Positions 16,111 through 25,481 are shown, numbered from the stretch's first letter. The stretch: DNA of 41,786 nucleotides from Spirochaetales bacterium (GCA_023131935.1 JAGLYY010000002.1:1-41786); one strand, 5' to 3'. Notes: generated by a model not told the origin, from the sequence alone. A program made the numbers and translations.

Positions 16111-18198
16111 CTATCCTTCCAGTCGTATTTCCCCGAGGGATTCAACAGTAACATCCGCGATCACCTCCGGTACCGATAGTACCACGAGATCAGGGAACTC
16201 CCGTCCTGCGCTCTGTTTTACCAGGGGTCTTGCTGCCTCCGAACACCAGATAATCGGGAAGAACCCCTGTTCCTGAATAACCCGGATACTGTTTGCCAGG
16301 ACGTTCATCCAGGAACGATGTATTTCCGGCTCTAATGCCGCCGCTGGTCCTCCGGCAGTATCCACTCTGGAGTCAACAAGAACCTGCTCCAGGGATGGTT
16401 CAATAGTCAATACTTTCAGGACCTTTTTCTCATCGGCATACTGCAAACAGATCTGCCGGCCCAGGGCCTGGCGGGTTTTCTCTACCAGGAACCCGATATC
16501 TTTGGACACACCGCCATAATCCGCGGCGGTTTCAAAAATCGCCACAATATTCCTGATAGAAACCTGTTCGCGGAGCAAGCCTTGAAGGATTTTCTGGATC
16601 TCTCCAAGTGAGAGCACCTTCTGAACCTCATCCACCACAGCCGGATAATCGGACCGGAGGGTTTCCAGAATAGATTGGACCTCCTGACGGCCAAGGATCT
16701 CGGAGGCGTGATGTTTGATGATCTCCGTCAAATGGGTCGCAATTATTGATGGGCTATCAACAACAGTGTATCCGGCCCTTTCAGCCTGGTCCCGGTTTTC
16801 CTCAGTTACCCAGAGTGCCGGCAAACCGAAGGCCGGGTCGGTGGTTGGCTCCCCCGGGACCTCCTGCTCGATACCACCCGGGTTAATACAGAGGTAATGA
16901 CCTATCCGGATAACCCCGCGGCCTACCTCCACCCCTTTTATTTTCAGGCAGTATTCCGAAGGTTCCAGACGCATATTATCGATGATCCGGATTCGGGGAA
17001 CGACAAGGCCAAGCTCAAGAGCAGCCTCCCTCCGGATCCGTGTAATCCTGTCCAGGAGCTCCGCCCCCTGGTCCTTATCAACCAGGGGAATGAGACCATA
17101 CCCAAGTTCCAGGGAGATGGGATCCAGGGGCACCACAGGGGAGATTTCAGCGGGAACTTCCCCGGCAATCTCCTGGGCCGCCGCTGCTTCAGCCTTCTTC
17201 GTTTCTGCCACCTCTTTCTTTGAAAGACGCCATCCGACATATCCGATAAGCAGTGCCATGGGGATGAGCACATACCAGGGGAAACCCGGAAGCACCGCGA
17301 GGATAAGAAGGAAGACAGCGGCGATCCAGTATATCCGCCCCTGCCGGGAAAACTGGATTGCGACATCATGTCCAAAGGTCCCGTCGGAAACTGCCCTCGT
17401 AACGATAAGACCGGTAGCTGTGGAAATCAGGAGAGCGGGGAACTGGGTAACGAGCCCATCCCCTATCGCGAGGGAAACATAGGTTGAGATTGCTAAATTA
17501 ACGGACTCTTGATGAATAGTAGTACCAACAATCATACCGCCAAGAATATTAATCAGAGTAATGAGAATACCAACCTTCACATTACCCGAAACAAACTTCG
17601 AAGCACCATCCATGGCCCCGTAGAAATCAACTTCGCGCTGAAGATCATTCTTCTGGCGTGCAGCCTCCTCCTCTGTGAGACTTCCGGAGTTATAGGCGGC
17701 TTCGATAGCCATCTGCTTGCCAGGGAGCGCGTCGAGGGTGAATCTTGCCGCGACCTCGGCAACCCTGGTTGCACCTTTGGTGATAACGATAAACTGAACA
17801 GAAATAAGGATTAAAAAGATGATGAATCCGATAACAAGACCTTCGGGACCGCCTACTCCAACAACAAAGGTAGAAAAAGCACGGATAATCTTACCCTGGA
17901 AAAGGGACCCCTGGGCAAGAATAAGCCTGGTAGAAGAGACGTTCAGAGCCAGGCCGAATACCGTGGCAACGAGTAACAAAGTTGGAAAAACTGAAAACTC
18001 CAGAGCTCTTTTGGTGTAGAGCACAATCAGAATAACCACCAGGCTCATGACAAGATTCAAAGTCATGAGTATGTCCAGCAGGACTGTCGGAAGAGGAATG
18101 ATGAGCATTCCAGTTACAACTATTACACCTGCCGCGACAAAAAGATCACTTCTCCCCTGAAGCAAGGACTTTGAAATGGTATTCCTCACATCAGCCAT
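16111..18198 (-). CDS. flhA: Flagellar export gate protein FlhA
   Basis: FlhA forms the nonameric ring of the type III export gate and couples proton flow to export. The 695-residue length is typical. The N-terminal half has eight predicted membrane helices. It includes the conserved FHIPEP region (RFTLDALPGKQMAIEAAYNSGSLTEEEA, about 150-180). After a linker, the cytoplasmic domain (about 345-695) docks export substrates and chaperones. The gene is followed closely by flhF and preceded by flhB with a 36-bp gap. Confidence 0.97.
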   Translation of the reverse strand: MADVRNTISKSLLQGRSDLFVAAGVIVVTGMLIIPLPTVLLDILMTLNLVMSLVVILIVLYTKRALEFSVFPTLLLVATVFGLALNVSSTRLILAQGSLFQGKIIRAFSTFVVGVGGPEGLVIGFIIFLILISVQFIVITKGATRVAEVAARFTLDALPGKQMAIEAAYNSGSLTEEEAARQKNDLQREVDFYGAMDGASKFVSGNVKVGILITLINILGGMIVGTTIHQESVNLAISTYVSLAIGDGLVTQFPALLISTATGLIVTRAVSDGTFGHDVAIQFSRQGRIYWIAAVFLLILAVLPGFPWYVLIPMALLIGYVGWRLSKKEVAETKKAEAAAAQEIAGEVPAEISPVVPLDPISLELGYGLIPLVDKDQGAELLDRITRIRREAALELGLVVPRIRIIDNMRLEPSEYCLKIKGVEVGRGVIRIGHYLCINPGGIEQEVPGEPTTDPAFGLPALWVTEENRDQAERAGYTVVDSPSIIATHLTEIIKHHASEILGRQEVQSILETLRSDYPAVVDEVQKVLSLGEIQKILQGLLREQVSIRNIVAIFETAADYGGVSKDIGFLVEKTRQALGRQICLQYADEKKVLKVLTIEPSLEQVLVDSRVDTAGGPAAALEPEIHRSWMNVLANSIRVIQEQGFFPIIWCSEAARPLVKQSAGREFPDLVVLSVPEVIADVTVESLGEIRLEG

Positions 18199-18234
18199 AA
18201 CGGCACCTTCCAGGTTTATTTTTCATTACATTCC

Positions 18235-19413
18235 TCATGAGACCGCCTCCGCTGTGCGTCCAGTCATCCGGTACACCTCCGTAAGAACCAGGGCCATGAC
18301 TTCATAATATTTTTCCGGTATTTCATCACCAATCTCCACTTCCGAGTAGAGGGCCCTGGCAAGTGGTTTATTTTCAATAATCGTGATATCATTTTCCCGG
18401 GCTATTTCTTTTATTCTCCTGGCAAGATGATCCTGTCCCTTCGCGACGACCCTTGGGGCTGTCATTACCTGCCGCTTCCATTCCATGGCAACCGCAAAGT
18501 GGGTCGGGTTGGTTATTACCACATCGGCTTCAGGAACTCTCTGGATCATATTCCGCGCGAGAATGTCTCTCATCCGCTCTCTTAGTCTGCTTTTTATTAG
18601 CGGGTCCCCTTCATGCATCTTCCTTTCTTCCTTGACTTCTTGCTTTGACATTTTCAAGGTTTCCTTGTGCTTTCTCCTCTGAAATATGTAATCAGGAATC
18701 GAGAGAGCAAGAAGCAACAGAGCTGTCTCAAGCATAATCCTGAAAGCGACTGTGGCGATTGTACTAAAAGCCACCCTGAAGGGAGCAGTACTGAAAGCAG
18801 TAATTTTCGGAAGCTCCATCCGTATATTTAAATAGGCAAGGACAAATACTATTGCTACCTTGCCAATAGATTTAAAAAGGTTAAAAGCGGATTCTGAAGA
18901 GGCAAAGGCCCGTTTAAAAAATTTGCCGAACTTTGGTACGATTTTATTCATATCCGGAGTGATCGGTTTCGTTGTAAAGAGGAACCCGACCTGAAGGACA
19001 TTGCCCAAAAAGGCGGCGAGAAATGCGACAAGGGCCACAGGTAAACAGAGCTTTAGAATATATGAAATAAAAACCGATCCTAATTGATTCAATGAACCGG
19101 TATCTACCTCGGCAGAAACGGTGAAATAGTAAAAGAGCATCTCCAGCATATTGTGAAACATGTATGACCCAAGGGCACCCAGGGTTATGATTCCGAAAAG
19201 GAGTACGAGGGAGGAGGTCAGCTCCTGGGATTTCGCGACCTTGCCCTCTTCACGGGATTTACGGATTTTCTGCTCTGTCGGTTCTTCAGTCCGCCCCTCA
19301 TCCTCCGCCGCGAACCACTGGAGACCCATAGGGAACTTTTGTGTTTCTTCCCACCAGGGAATTCCAACGATCCTCTTTAAAACTTGTTGTTTTTCCACGG
19401 GAGTCAGGATCAC
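18235..19413 (-). CDS. flhB: Flagellar export switch protein FlhB
   Basis: FlhB switches export from rod/hook to filament substrates after self-cleavage. The NPTH cleavage site is at 302-305 (VVITNPTHFAVAMEW), and four membrane helices lie between about 65 and 240. A spirochete-like extension of nearly 40 residues (containing LQWFAAEDEG) precedes the usual TEEPTEQKIRKSREEG start. The start is GTG at 19413, overlapping the fliR stop (GTGA), which indicates coupled translation. Confidence 0.97.
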   Translation of the reverse strand: MILTPVEKQQVLKRIVGIPWWEETQKFPMGLQWFAAEDEGRTEEPTEQKIRKSREEGKVAKSQELTSSLVLLFGIITLGALGSYMFHNMLEMLFYYFTVSAEVDTGSLNQLGSVFISYILKLCLPVALVAFLAAFLGNVLQVGFLFTTKPITPDMNKIVPKFGKFFKRAFASSESAFNLFKSIGKVAIVFVLAYLNIRMELPKITAFSTAPFRVAFSTIATVAFRIMLETALLLLALSIPDYIFQRRKHKETLKMSKQEVKEERKMHEGDPLIKSRLRERMRDILARNMIQRVPEADVVITNPTHFAVAMEWKRQVMTAPRVVAKGQDHLARRIKEIARENDITIIENKPLARALYSEVEIGDEIPEKYYEVMALVLTEVYRMTGRTAEAVS

Positions 19414-20195
19414 TCTGCCCCTCCCATCCTGCTGATTATTCTGGTTAGCTCGTAAAAACTCCCATCGATGATCCTCTGGAATGTTTCCATCAGATAGGGG
19501 ATAAGAACGACCAGGAGGAGAAACGCGACAATAATGGCAATCGGGAAACCGAGCATCAACAGGTTCATTTGAGGAGCAGCTTTTGCAAGCAGTCCGACAG
19601 AAACTGAAACCAGGAAAAGAGTTCCAAGAATGGGAAACGCAATTATTAATGCCTGTTCAAAAAGCCCTCCCATACTATGGAGGAACAATTTGAAAAGGTA
19701 GTCCCTTCCAATAGCAAAATCTACGGCCCGTACGGTTTCGAAGGAGCGGAGGAGTCCACTTAAAAATATCTTCTGAAACCCTCCGGAGGTCACAAAAACA
19801 AGCATGGCTATAATATTTAAAAATTGTCCCATCAGGGGAATCTGTACCTGGGCAAGAGGATCATAAACTTGAGAAGCGCCAAATCCCATCTGCAGGGAGA
19901 AAAACTGTCCCGAAAGGAGAAAGGCTGAATAAATTATTGAGAGAAAGAACCCCATAAGTAACCCCAAGAATGCTTCCCCTACAATCAGAAGGGCGTAGGA
20001 GAGACCGTCACCGGGAAGGGGATAATCCAGGGTCCAGGGCAGTATTAATACGGCGGTCATAAGAGAGAGCGCGATTCGGGCAATCCTGGGTACGGCAGAT
20101 GAAGAGAGCAGTGGTGCTACCGAAAGCATCCCGTAAATACGGGCAAAAACGAGGAGAAAAATCTGGGCATGCAGGACTACTACTCCAAAGATCAT
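19410..20195 (-). CDS. fliR: Flagellar export gate protein FliR
   Basis: FliR is one subunit of the FliP5-FliQ4-FliR1 export gate. The 261-residue protein has about six membrane helices, with characteristic ARIYGMLSVAPLLSSSAVPRIARI near the N-terminus and GFGASQVYDPLAQVQIPLMGQF in the middle. It starts 5 bp after fliQ and its stop overlaps the flhB start. Confidence 0.95.
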   Translation of the reverse strand: MIFGVVVLHAQIFLLVFARIYGMLSVAPLLSSSAVPRIARIALSLMTAVLILPWTLDYPLPGDGLSYALLIVGEAFLGLLMGFFLSIIYSAFLLSGQFFSLQMGFGASQVYDPLAQVQIPLMGQFLNIIAMLVFVTSGGFQKIFLSGLLRSFETVRAVDFAIGRDYLFKLFLHSMGGLFEQALIIAFPILGTLFLVSVSVGLLAKAAPQMNLLMLGFPIAIIVAFLLLVVLIPYLMETFQRIIDGSFYELTRIISRMGGAE

Positions 20196-20200
20196 CTTAC

Positions 20201-20470
20201 CTATCTCACCATATCAGGGATACGGGACATGATTGCCAGGGTGAACTCCCGCATAGAGGTCATGATCCAGGGACCGAAGAGAGCTACTGCAAGGAGAATC
20301 GCCGCGATTTTCGGAACGAAAGTAAGTGTCTGTTCCTGGATCGATGTTGTGGCCTGGAGAATAGAGACAATAAGCCCCACCCCCAACCCGACAAGGAGCA
20401 TTGGGGCTGCCATGGTGAGGACCTGGAAAACCCCGCTTCGTATGATACTCACCGCAAATCCAATTGACAT
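20201..20470 (-). CDS. fliQ: Flagellar export gate protein FliQ
   Basis: An 89-residue, two-helix membrane protein with the conserved LVGLGVGLIVSILQATTSIQEQTLTF hairpin region (about 26-51, seen as VGLIVSILQATTSIQEQTL). It packs around FliP in the export gate. The 37-bp gap upstream contains a short direct repeat, TTTCTATAGG twice, that overlaps the fliP stop. Confidence 0.96.
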   Translation of the reverse strand: MSIGFAVSIIRSGVFQVLTMAAPMLLVGLGVGLIVSILQATTSIQEQTLTFVPKIAAILLAVALFGPWIMTSMREFTLAIMSRIPDMVR

Positions 20471-20507
20471 TCTTTAATACCCCCTTAAATAAAAACCTAT
20501 AGAAAGC

Positions 20508-21284
20508 CTATAGAAAACTAGCCACCACCTGTTGCGTTATCAGATACCACCCATCTACCAGCACAAAGAGTATCAGCTTGAATGGAAGAGATATCATTAT
20601 TGGCGGCAGCATAATCATCCCCATCGACATGAGGGTAGACGCGACAACCATATCGATAATGATGAATGGAACAAATAAAAGAATTCCGATCTTGAAAGCT
20701 ACCGTTAGTTCATGGAGGACAAAAGCCGGTATGAGTACATAGGTCGGAACTTCCGAAAAATTCGCGGGCTTCGGCAGGTTTGACAAACGCATGAAGAGCT
20801 GTATGGACCCATGGCTCCCCTGCATCTGGCGATACATGAAGAGACGTAAAGGACCAGCCACTCCATCGTACAACTCCTCTATCTCCATCTCTCCTTCAGC
20901 GAAAGGTTTAAAAGCGTTTTCATAGATGTTGGAAAAAGTCGGCCACATAATGAAAACCGTCAGAAACAGGGCGATTCCCATGAGCACCTGCCCAGGGGGA
21001 ACCTGCTGGAGGGATAGCGCCCGCTTGATAAAATCGAACACCACAGCAATACGGAGAAAGGAGGTCGTAAGAATGATGATTGACGGACTTAAAGTGAGAA
21101 CCGCCAGAAGAATCAGAAGCTGAAGAGACAAGGCAACTTCCTGATTGTTTTCGGCCGGATGGATGGTGAGATCAATAAACGGGATATTGATTCCGGTATC
21201 CGCGGTTGGTCCCGCGGCTTCCTGTCCGAAACCTGCTGCTACCGGAATTAGTAATAACAGTAGTAAAATGGATATTTTTTTCAT
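20508..21284 (-). CDS. fliP: Flagellar export gate protein FliP
   Basis: FliP makes the pentameric core of the export channel. From ATG at 21284 it has 258 residues: a signal peptide (MKKISILLLLLLIPVAAGFG), then four membrane helices with conserved stretches SPSIIILTTSFLRIAVVF, QQVPPGQVLMGIALFLT and IPAFVLHELTVAFKIGI. A run of eight G lies one base before this ATG and serves as, or disturbs, the ribosome site. An in-frame TTG at 21302 behind AAGGG is an alternative start and would add six residues through the G run. Confidence 0.96.
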   Translation of the reverse strand: MKKISILLLLLLIPVAAGFGQEAAGPTADTGINIPFIDLTIHPAENNQEVALSLQLLILLAVLTLSPSIIILTTSFLRIAVVFDFIKRALSLQQVPPGQVLMGIALFLTVFIMWPTFSNIYENAFKPFAEGEMEIEELYDGVAGPLRLFMYRQMQGSHGSIQLFMRLSNLPKPANFSEVPTYVLIPAFVLHELTVAFKIGILLFVPFIIIDMVVASTLMSMGMIMLPPIMISLPFKLILFVLVDGWYLITQQVVASFL

Positions 21285-21293
21285 TCCCCCCCC
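21285..21293 (-). promoter_or_regulatory. Poly-G ribosome-binding region of fliP
   Basis: Eight G followed by one A directly precede the ATG at 21284. The tract can pair with the CCUCC of 16S rRNA in several registers but sits closer than usual. Length changes in the tract would alter fliP translation, or the frame if translation starts at the upstream TTG. Confidence 0.45.
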
Positions 21294-21313
21294 AGGTTTC
21301 AAAATTTCCCTTG

Positions 21314-21916
21314 TTACAGATTTTTCAGGCGGTCCCTCTGTTTCTTCAGGAACGTTGTGGTAAAATTCGAAGAACTATTTTCATTTCCCACTTCATGACC
21401 CTTGAATATCCCTCCAAGGATATCAACGAAGGGTTTACGCGCGAGATGAGCCTCCGATTTTTTCAACCGAATAGTATCGATAGTCTCTTTGTCAGTGATT
21501 TCCGAAATAAGTTGTACGGTATTCTCAGCCACCCCAAGAAGAAATATCTGGTTCCCCACCTCAACAATATGAAGCCCCCTGGATCCTCCAAGGGACTGAG
21601 AAGAGATCAGTGTGATGAGATCTGAATTTACTGATTTTTTACCGGAACTGCGTTTAAGTAGATAGTAAATAGCATAGATGAACCCCAGGATGCCCCCGAG
21701 GATCAACACCATTTTGACAAAGTCCCAGACCGTGAGGGTCCCTACCGCGCGAATTTCCTGCGGCTCGAGAACTTCTGTTTCTTCATCGATGATTGGCAGA
21801 TCTGATTCAGATACAACGGCGGACTCCTCCGCCGCTCCCTCACCGGCATCCTGTGCCCATGCGCATGGGACTACCAGACACAGTAAACTAATAACTAAAA
21901 GACGTTTAATATCCAC
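21314..21916 (-). CDS. fliO: Flagellar export accessory protein FliO (FliZ)
   Basis: FliO stabilises FliP during assembly of the export gate. The 200-residue protein has a signal peptide (VISLLCLVVPCAWA, about 7-21), an acidic periplasmic segment, one membrane helix (about 64-86: FVKMVLILGGILGFIYAIYYLL) and a cytoplasmic domain with LISSQSLGGSRGLHIVEVGNQIFLLG, the FliO hallmark. The start is GTG at 21916, preceded by GAGGGG. The gap to fliY is 67 bp and AT-rich. Confidence 0.92.
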   Translation of the reverse strand: MDIKRLLVISLLCLVVPCAWAQDAGEGAAEESAVVSESDLPIIDEETEVLEPQEIRAVGTLTVWDFVKMVLILGGILGFIYAIYYLLKRSSGKKSVNSDLITLISSQSLGGSRGLHIVEVGNQIFLLGVAENTVQLISEITDKETIDTIRLKKSEAHLARKPFVDILGGIFKGHEVGNENSSSNFTTTFLKKQRDRLKNL

Positions 21917-21983
21917 TTCCCCTCCCCTGGGTGAATATCACTAATATTTTTCAAAAAGCGTATTGCTAATATCTTACTACATA

Positions 21984-23084
21984 TTACGTTATTTCGCTCA
22001 TTCTTTCCATGGGAGAAACGATTTCTGTTACCCGAACACCAAAGTTTTCGTCGATAACTACCACCTCTCCCTTGGCAATAAGTTTATGGTTCACCAGGAT
22101 ATCTACAGGTTCACCTGCAAGCTTATCAAGCTCGATAATCGTACCTTCCCCCATTCCGAGTATCTCTTTAATGAGCCGCTTTGTCCGCCCAAGCTCTACG
22201 GTCATCTCCATGTAAACATCCATAAGAAGACCTATGTTTCCCTGATCTCCAGGAACCCCCTGGGGCATGAGATTCGGAAACTGGACCGACTGTACGTTGG
22301 GTTGACCTATCATGCCGCCGGATTGGGCAAAAGGCTGGCCAAATCCCTGCTGCGGAACTCCAAAACCTGCCTGGGGCATCCCCATGCCCCCCTGCATCGG
22401 AGCCTGCTCCATCCCTGCTGCCGTCGCCGGCTGAGAAACCCCAAGGGCAACGGTAATATCTTTTACTATGGACATACTATAAAATTCATAAATATCCCCG
22501 GACTGCTCACCTTCAATCGTCAGGGGATAGGTAACCTTTACAAAATTATCCATGGGAAATTGCAGATTTGCCCGAAGTTCCTTCCTGGTATCCCCGGGAG
22601 CTGTCATTACCGTTTTGCCTACTTTATCACCAATGGCCGTAACAACAGACCCCGTAATGGTGTTTCCCGCTTCTCCAAGGGCAGAGAGGGCAGCATCATT
22701 CAGCTCGACCTCCTCCTGTCCCATCATAAGTCCAGCTATGTTAACTGAAAGATCGGTAGACAGCAGGTATCCATGTTCCCCGGTCAATCCTTCGGAGAAA
22801 TTTACCCGGATCGCTACAACCTCATCAGGTATCTTGGAAATCATCTGGTCCCGGTTTACCACCTCGATAGAGGGAGCGCTTAGAGCAACAGTTTTCCCAA
22901 GCATTCCTGACAGGTTGGCAGCCTGCGAATCGGTTGTTGAGGACAGGAGATTGGTAAATTCCTGAATCTCCTGAGAGCTTAGTCCACCCTGAGTTTCGGC
23001 TGTGGCGGGACCTCCAAGATCCATTCCACCGCCTCCCTGCAGTAAAGCATCAATTTCATCTTGCGAAAGGGATCCATCGCTCAT
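21984..23084 (-). CDS. fliY: Flagellar C-ring protein FliY (CheC-like plus FliN domain)
   Basis: This 366-residue switch protein has three parts. First is an N-terminal peptide SLSQDEIDALL, like the CheY-P-binding peptide of FliM. Second is a CheC-like domain (about 30-215) with one recognisable S-x3-E-x2-N...P phosphatase motif (SALGEAGN, then P after 21 residues). Third, after a Met/Gly/Gln/Pro-rich linker (about 220-280), is a C-terminal SpoA/FliN domain (about 285-360; VELGRTKRLIKEILGMGEGTIIELD, GEPVDILVNHKLIAKGEVVVID). Its length matches Bacillus FliY rather than short FliN. It starts 2 bp after fliM. Confidence 0.92.
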   Translation of the reverse strand: MSDGSLSQDEIDALLQGGGGMDLGGPATAETQGGLSSQEIQEFTNLLSSTTDSQAANLSGMLGKTVALSAPSIEVVNRDQMISKIPDEVVAIRVNFSEGLTGEHGYLLSTDLSVNIAGLMMGQEEVELNDAALSALGEAGNTITGSVVTAIGDKVGKTVMTAPGDTRKELRANLQFPMDNFVKVTYPLTIEGEQSGDIYEFYSMSIVKDITVALGVSQPATAAGMEQAPMQGGMGMPQAGFGVPQQGFGQPFAQSGGMIGQPNVQSVQFPNLMPQGVPGDQGNIGLLMDVYMEMTVELGRTKRLIKEILGMGEGTIIELDKLAGEPVDILVNHKLIAKGEVVVIDENFGVRVTEIVSPMERMSEIT

Positions 23085-23086
23085 GA

Positions 23087-24112
23087 TTACTCTTCTCCTT
23101 CTACCGCAAGCTCTTCAAAATCCTCTTTAGTGATATCCTCGAGCTTCTCGGTAATCTGCACGGCAACCTTATTCCCTACCAGGCCTGGTCGGCAAAGGAA
23201 TTTCTGTTTGTTGCCAATTTTCAAAATCATCGGGTCCTTTACATTTACATTGGATAAACGGATTACGTCTCCCGCCCGAAGCGCGAGGACATCCCGAACT
23301 GTTAAATTCATGCTGCCTATTTCCGCCCGGACCTTTATATCAATAGATGAAAGCCGCTGCTTCAATATATTCAAATTTTCTGTGGTGGCCCCGCTGCGTA
23401 CCGATGAGTACATATACTGGGCTGAAAGTTTTGAAATGATCGGCTCAATGGTGAGATAAGGTATACAGAAGTTCATCATTCCCTCAACTTCTCCAACCTT
23501 GGTCTCCAGAGTTACGAGAACAACCATTTCCGTGGGAGGTACAATCTGGGCGAATGAAGGATTCACCTCAATATTTCCCAACCGGGGGCGTAGATCGATA
23601 ACCTGACTCCATGCTTCCCGGAGATTGCCGAGGATCTTTACAATGATCCCCTCCATAACTGACTGTTCAATTTCCGTAAGGTCCCGCGAAACCTTACTTC
23701 CCTCTCCCTGTCCGCCGAAAAGCCTGTCGATAATGGCAAAGGTAATCGCAGGATCAATCTCGAGAATCGCGGATCCCTTCAGGGGATCCATATTAATAAT
23801 GCCGAGAGTTGTCGGATTTGGAATGGAACGGATGAACTCTTCGTAGGTAAGCTGGTCTACAGAGGCAACATGGACATGAACCAGACTGCGCAACTGAGCG
23901 GAAAGGGCCGTTGTTGTAAGACGGGCAAATGTCTCGTGCATGATAGATACCGTTCGTATCTGCTCTTTTGAGAATTTGTCAGGCCGCTTGAAGTCATAAA
24001 TCTTGATCTTCCGCTGATCTGTAGCCTTGCTTACTTCCTCTGTTTCAATATCCCCGGTAGAAATTGCCGTTAATAACTGATCAATTTCATCCTGGGACAG
24101 AACCTCGTTCAT
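23087..24112 (-). CDS. fliM: Flagellar switch protein FliM
   Basis: FliM links the C-ring to CheY-P and sets rotation direction. The 341-residue protein has the N-terminal CheY-binding peptide VLSQDEIDQLL, the middle domain (about 45-235, with conserved LIDRLFGGQGE as IIDRLFGGQGEGSKVSRD and EIDPAITF) and a C-terminal SpoA domain (about 250-335). It follows fliL by 20 bp. Confidence 0.97.
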   Translation of the reverse strand: MNEVLSQDEIDQLLTAISTGDIETEEVSKATDQRKIKIYDFKRPDKFSKEQIRTVSIMHETFARLTTTALSAQLRSLVHVHVASVDQLTYEEFIRSIPNPTTLGIINMDPLKGSAILEIDPAITFAIIDRLFGGQGEGSKVSRDLTEIEQSVMEGIIVKILGNLREAWSQVIDLRPRLGNIEVNPSFAQIVPPTEMVVLVTLETKVGEVEGMMNFCIPYLTIEPIISKLSAQYMYSSVRSGATTENLNILKQRLSSIDIKVRAEIGSMNLTVRDVLALRAGDVIRLSNVNVKDPMILKIGNKQKFLCRPGLVGNKVAVQITEKLEDITKEDFEELAVEGEE

Positions 24113-24132
24113 CTACCTTCCTTACACCGCTT

Positions 24133-24687
24133 CTAAAAATCTACGGTGTTATACTGATAAAATACAATATCCTGAATGGGAGATCCACCCATTACATCAT
24201 TCAGGTTCCTCCTGAGCTCCTCTTTTATCTTGTCTTCATTCGCCGGCGCCAGGTCCGCCTTTGTTTTCGTCCCGAAAAAACGGCGTATGGTATCATGAAG
24301 CTGATCCATCCGTTCTACCAGCTGGGTACTTATCGTGTTATCGTCCTTTTTATAACCAAGGCCGACACTTACAATAACGGTAACCGGATTCTGGTCGCCG
24401 GTCCTCGCACGCAATTCAGGGATGGCTTTGAAATAAGAATAGGTCGGGGGAGGTCCTGTCATTTCGGTCGACAAAGGGATAGCCCCGGCCAGGGGATTAT
24501 TAGCGCCCACAATGTTCATGGTAACGACAACTATGGTAACCACGAAAATAATCGCCGCAAGGGCAAGAGCTGCCCATTTGAGTATGCGTATAACAGCTCC
24601 GGACAGAAACCCGACTTTCTGACCTACCTCAAGACCTTCTCCGCCGGTAACATCTTCTTCCATGAAGCCTTCTTCGTCAGCCATCAT
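24133..24687 (-). CDS. fliL: Flagellar basal-body protein FliL
   Basis: FliL associates with the stator and basal body. The 184-residue protein has an acidic cytoplasmic N-terminus, one membrane helix (about 35-60) and a periplasmic stomatin-like domain ending DIVFYQYNTVDF. ATG codons at 24687 and 24684 lie behind AGGAG; the second has better spacing (6 nt). Confidence 0.93.
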   Translation of the reverse strand: MMADEEGFMEEDVTGGEGLEVGQKVGFLSGAVIRILKWAALALAAIIFVVTIVVVTMNIVGANNPLAGAIPLSTEMTGPPPTYSYFKAIPELRARTGDQNPVTVIVSVGLGYKKDDNTISTQLVERMDQLHDTIRRFFGTKTKADLAPANEDKIKEELRRNLNDVMGGSPIQDIVFYQYNTVDF

Positions 24688-24746
24688 TCTCTCCTAAGTA
24701 GTTAGAAAATTCTACCAGAAATATCCTCATTTGGAAAGCCCCCAAC

Positions 24747-25478
24747 TCATTCGTGGCCTTCCGAAAGTATCACTACATCTACCCGCCGGTTAATTGCCCT
24801 GCCTTCAGGGCTTTCATTACTAGCCTTAGGTACCGTATGGGCAAAACCGGCGACCTGAAACTGCTGTTCATCCGCTCCGTAGCGGATAAGATACCGCAGT
24901 ACGTTTGTGGTCCTCGCGTTAGACAGTTCCCAGTTCGAGGGAAAGGGACCGTCGGGATCGGTAGGAGCTGAATCGGTATGCCCCTCTATCCTGAATTTCC
25001 GGCCCGATAATTCCTCGGAATTCAATAACATCGTGAGCCGCTGAAGCAGCTCCCTAGTTTCTTCGATATTTACCTCGGCACTGGCCGGGCGGAAAAAGGA
25101 ATCCGCGGAAAGGCTTATCACAAGCCCCCGCTCATCCTCCTTAATGTCTACCATTCTCGTCTTGATCTCCGGCTGGAACATGCTCACTGCCAATTTCCGC
25201 GCTTTATCTAAGGCCCTCCCTTTTTCCATGGAGGGAAGTGTTTCAATAACATTACCAAGTTCCGCAAGCCTTCCGGTTGTCAGAGTGTTTCCGCCCTCAT
25301 AAATACCAAGACCACTGAAAGCGGCGAGTATCAATTTCAATTCTGAACCATCGATTTCAGCGGCGCTGAATAACATTACAAAAAAGCACAGCAAAAGGGT
25401 TACCATGTCGCCATAGGTGAGCATCCACTCAGCTGCGCCCTCAGGGGGACATTTTTTCTTTCTCCGCGATCCCACCAT
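24747..25478 (-). CDS. motB: Flagellar stator protein MotB
   Basis: MotB anchors the proton-driven stator to peptidoglycan. It has a single membrane helix with the proton-carrying Asp in LTYGDMVTLLLCFFVMLFS (about 19-40), a plug/linker, and an OmpA-like peptidoglycan-binding domain (about 110-240; RIEGHTDSAP, NWELSNARTTNVLRYL). The spirochete-type N-terminus starts MVGSRRKKK. The start lies 3 bp after the motA stop. Confidence 0.97.
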   Translation of the reverse strand: MVGSRRKKKCPPEGAAEWMLTYGDMVTLLLCFFVMLFSAAEIDGSELKLILAAFSGLGIYEGGNTLTTGRLAELGNVIETLPSMEKGRALDKARKLAVSMFQPEIKTRMVDIKEDERGLVISLSADSFFRPASAEVNIEETRELLQRLTMLLNSEELSGRKFRIEGHTDSAPTDPDGPFPSNWELSNARTTNVLRYLIRYGADEQQFQVAGFAHTVPKASNESPEGRAINRRVDVVILSEGHE

Positions 25479-25481
25479 TCC

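Noticed and set aside
20497..20520. Direct repeat TTTCTATAGG twice at the fliP stop
   Set aside because: Too short and isolated to call a functional element; probably a local duplication.
21917..21983. AT-rich gap before fliO read as a sigma-70 promoter (TTAGCA, 17 nt, TATTAG)
   Set aside because: Only four of six bases match in each hexamer; in AT-rich DNA this is expected by chance.
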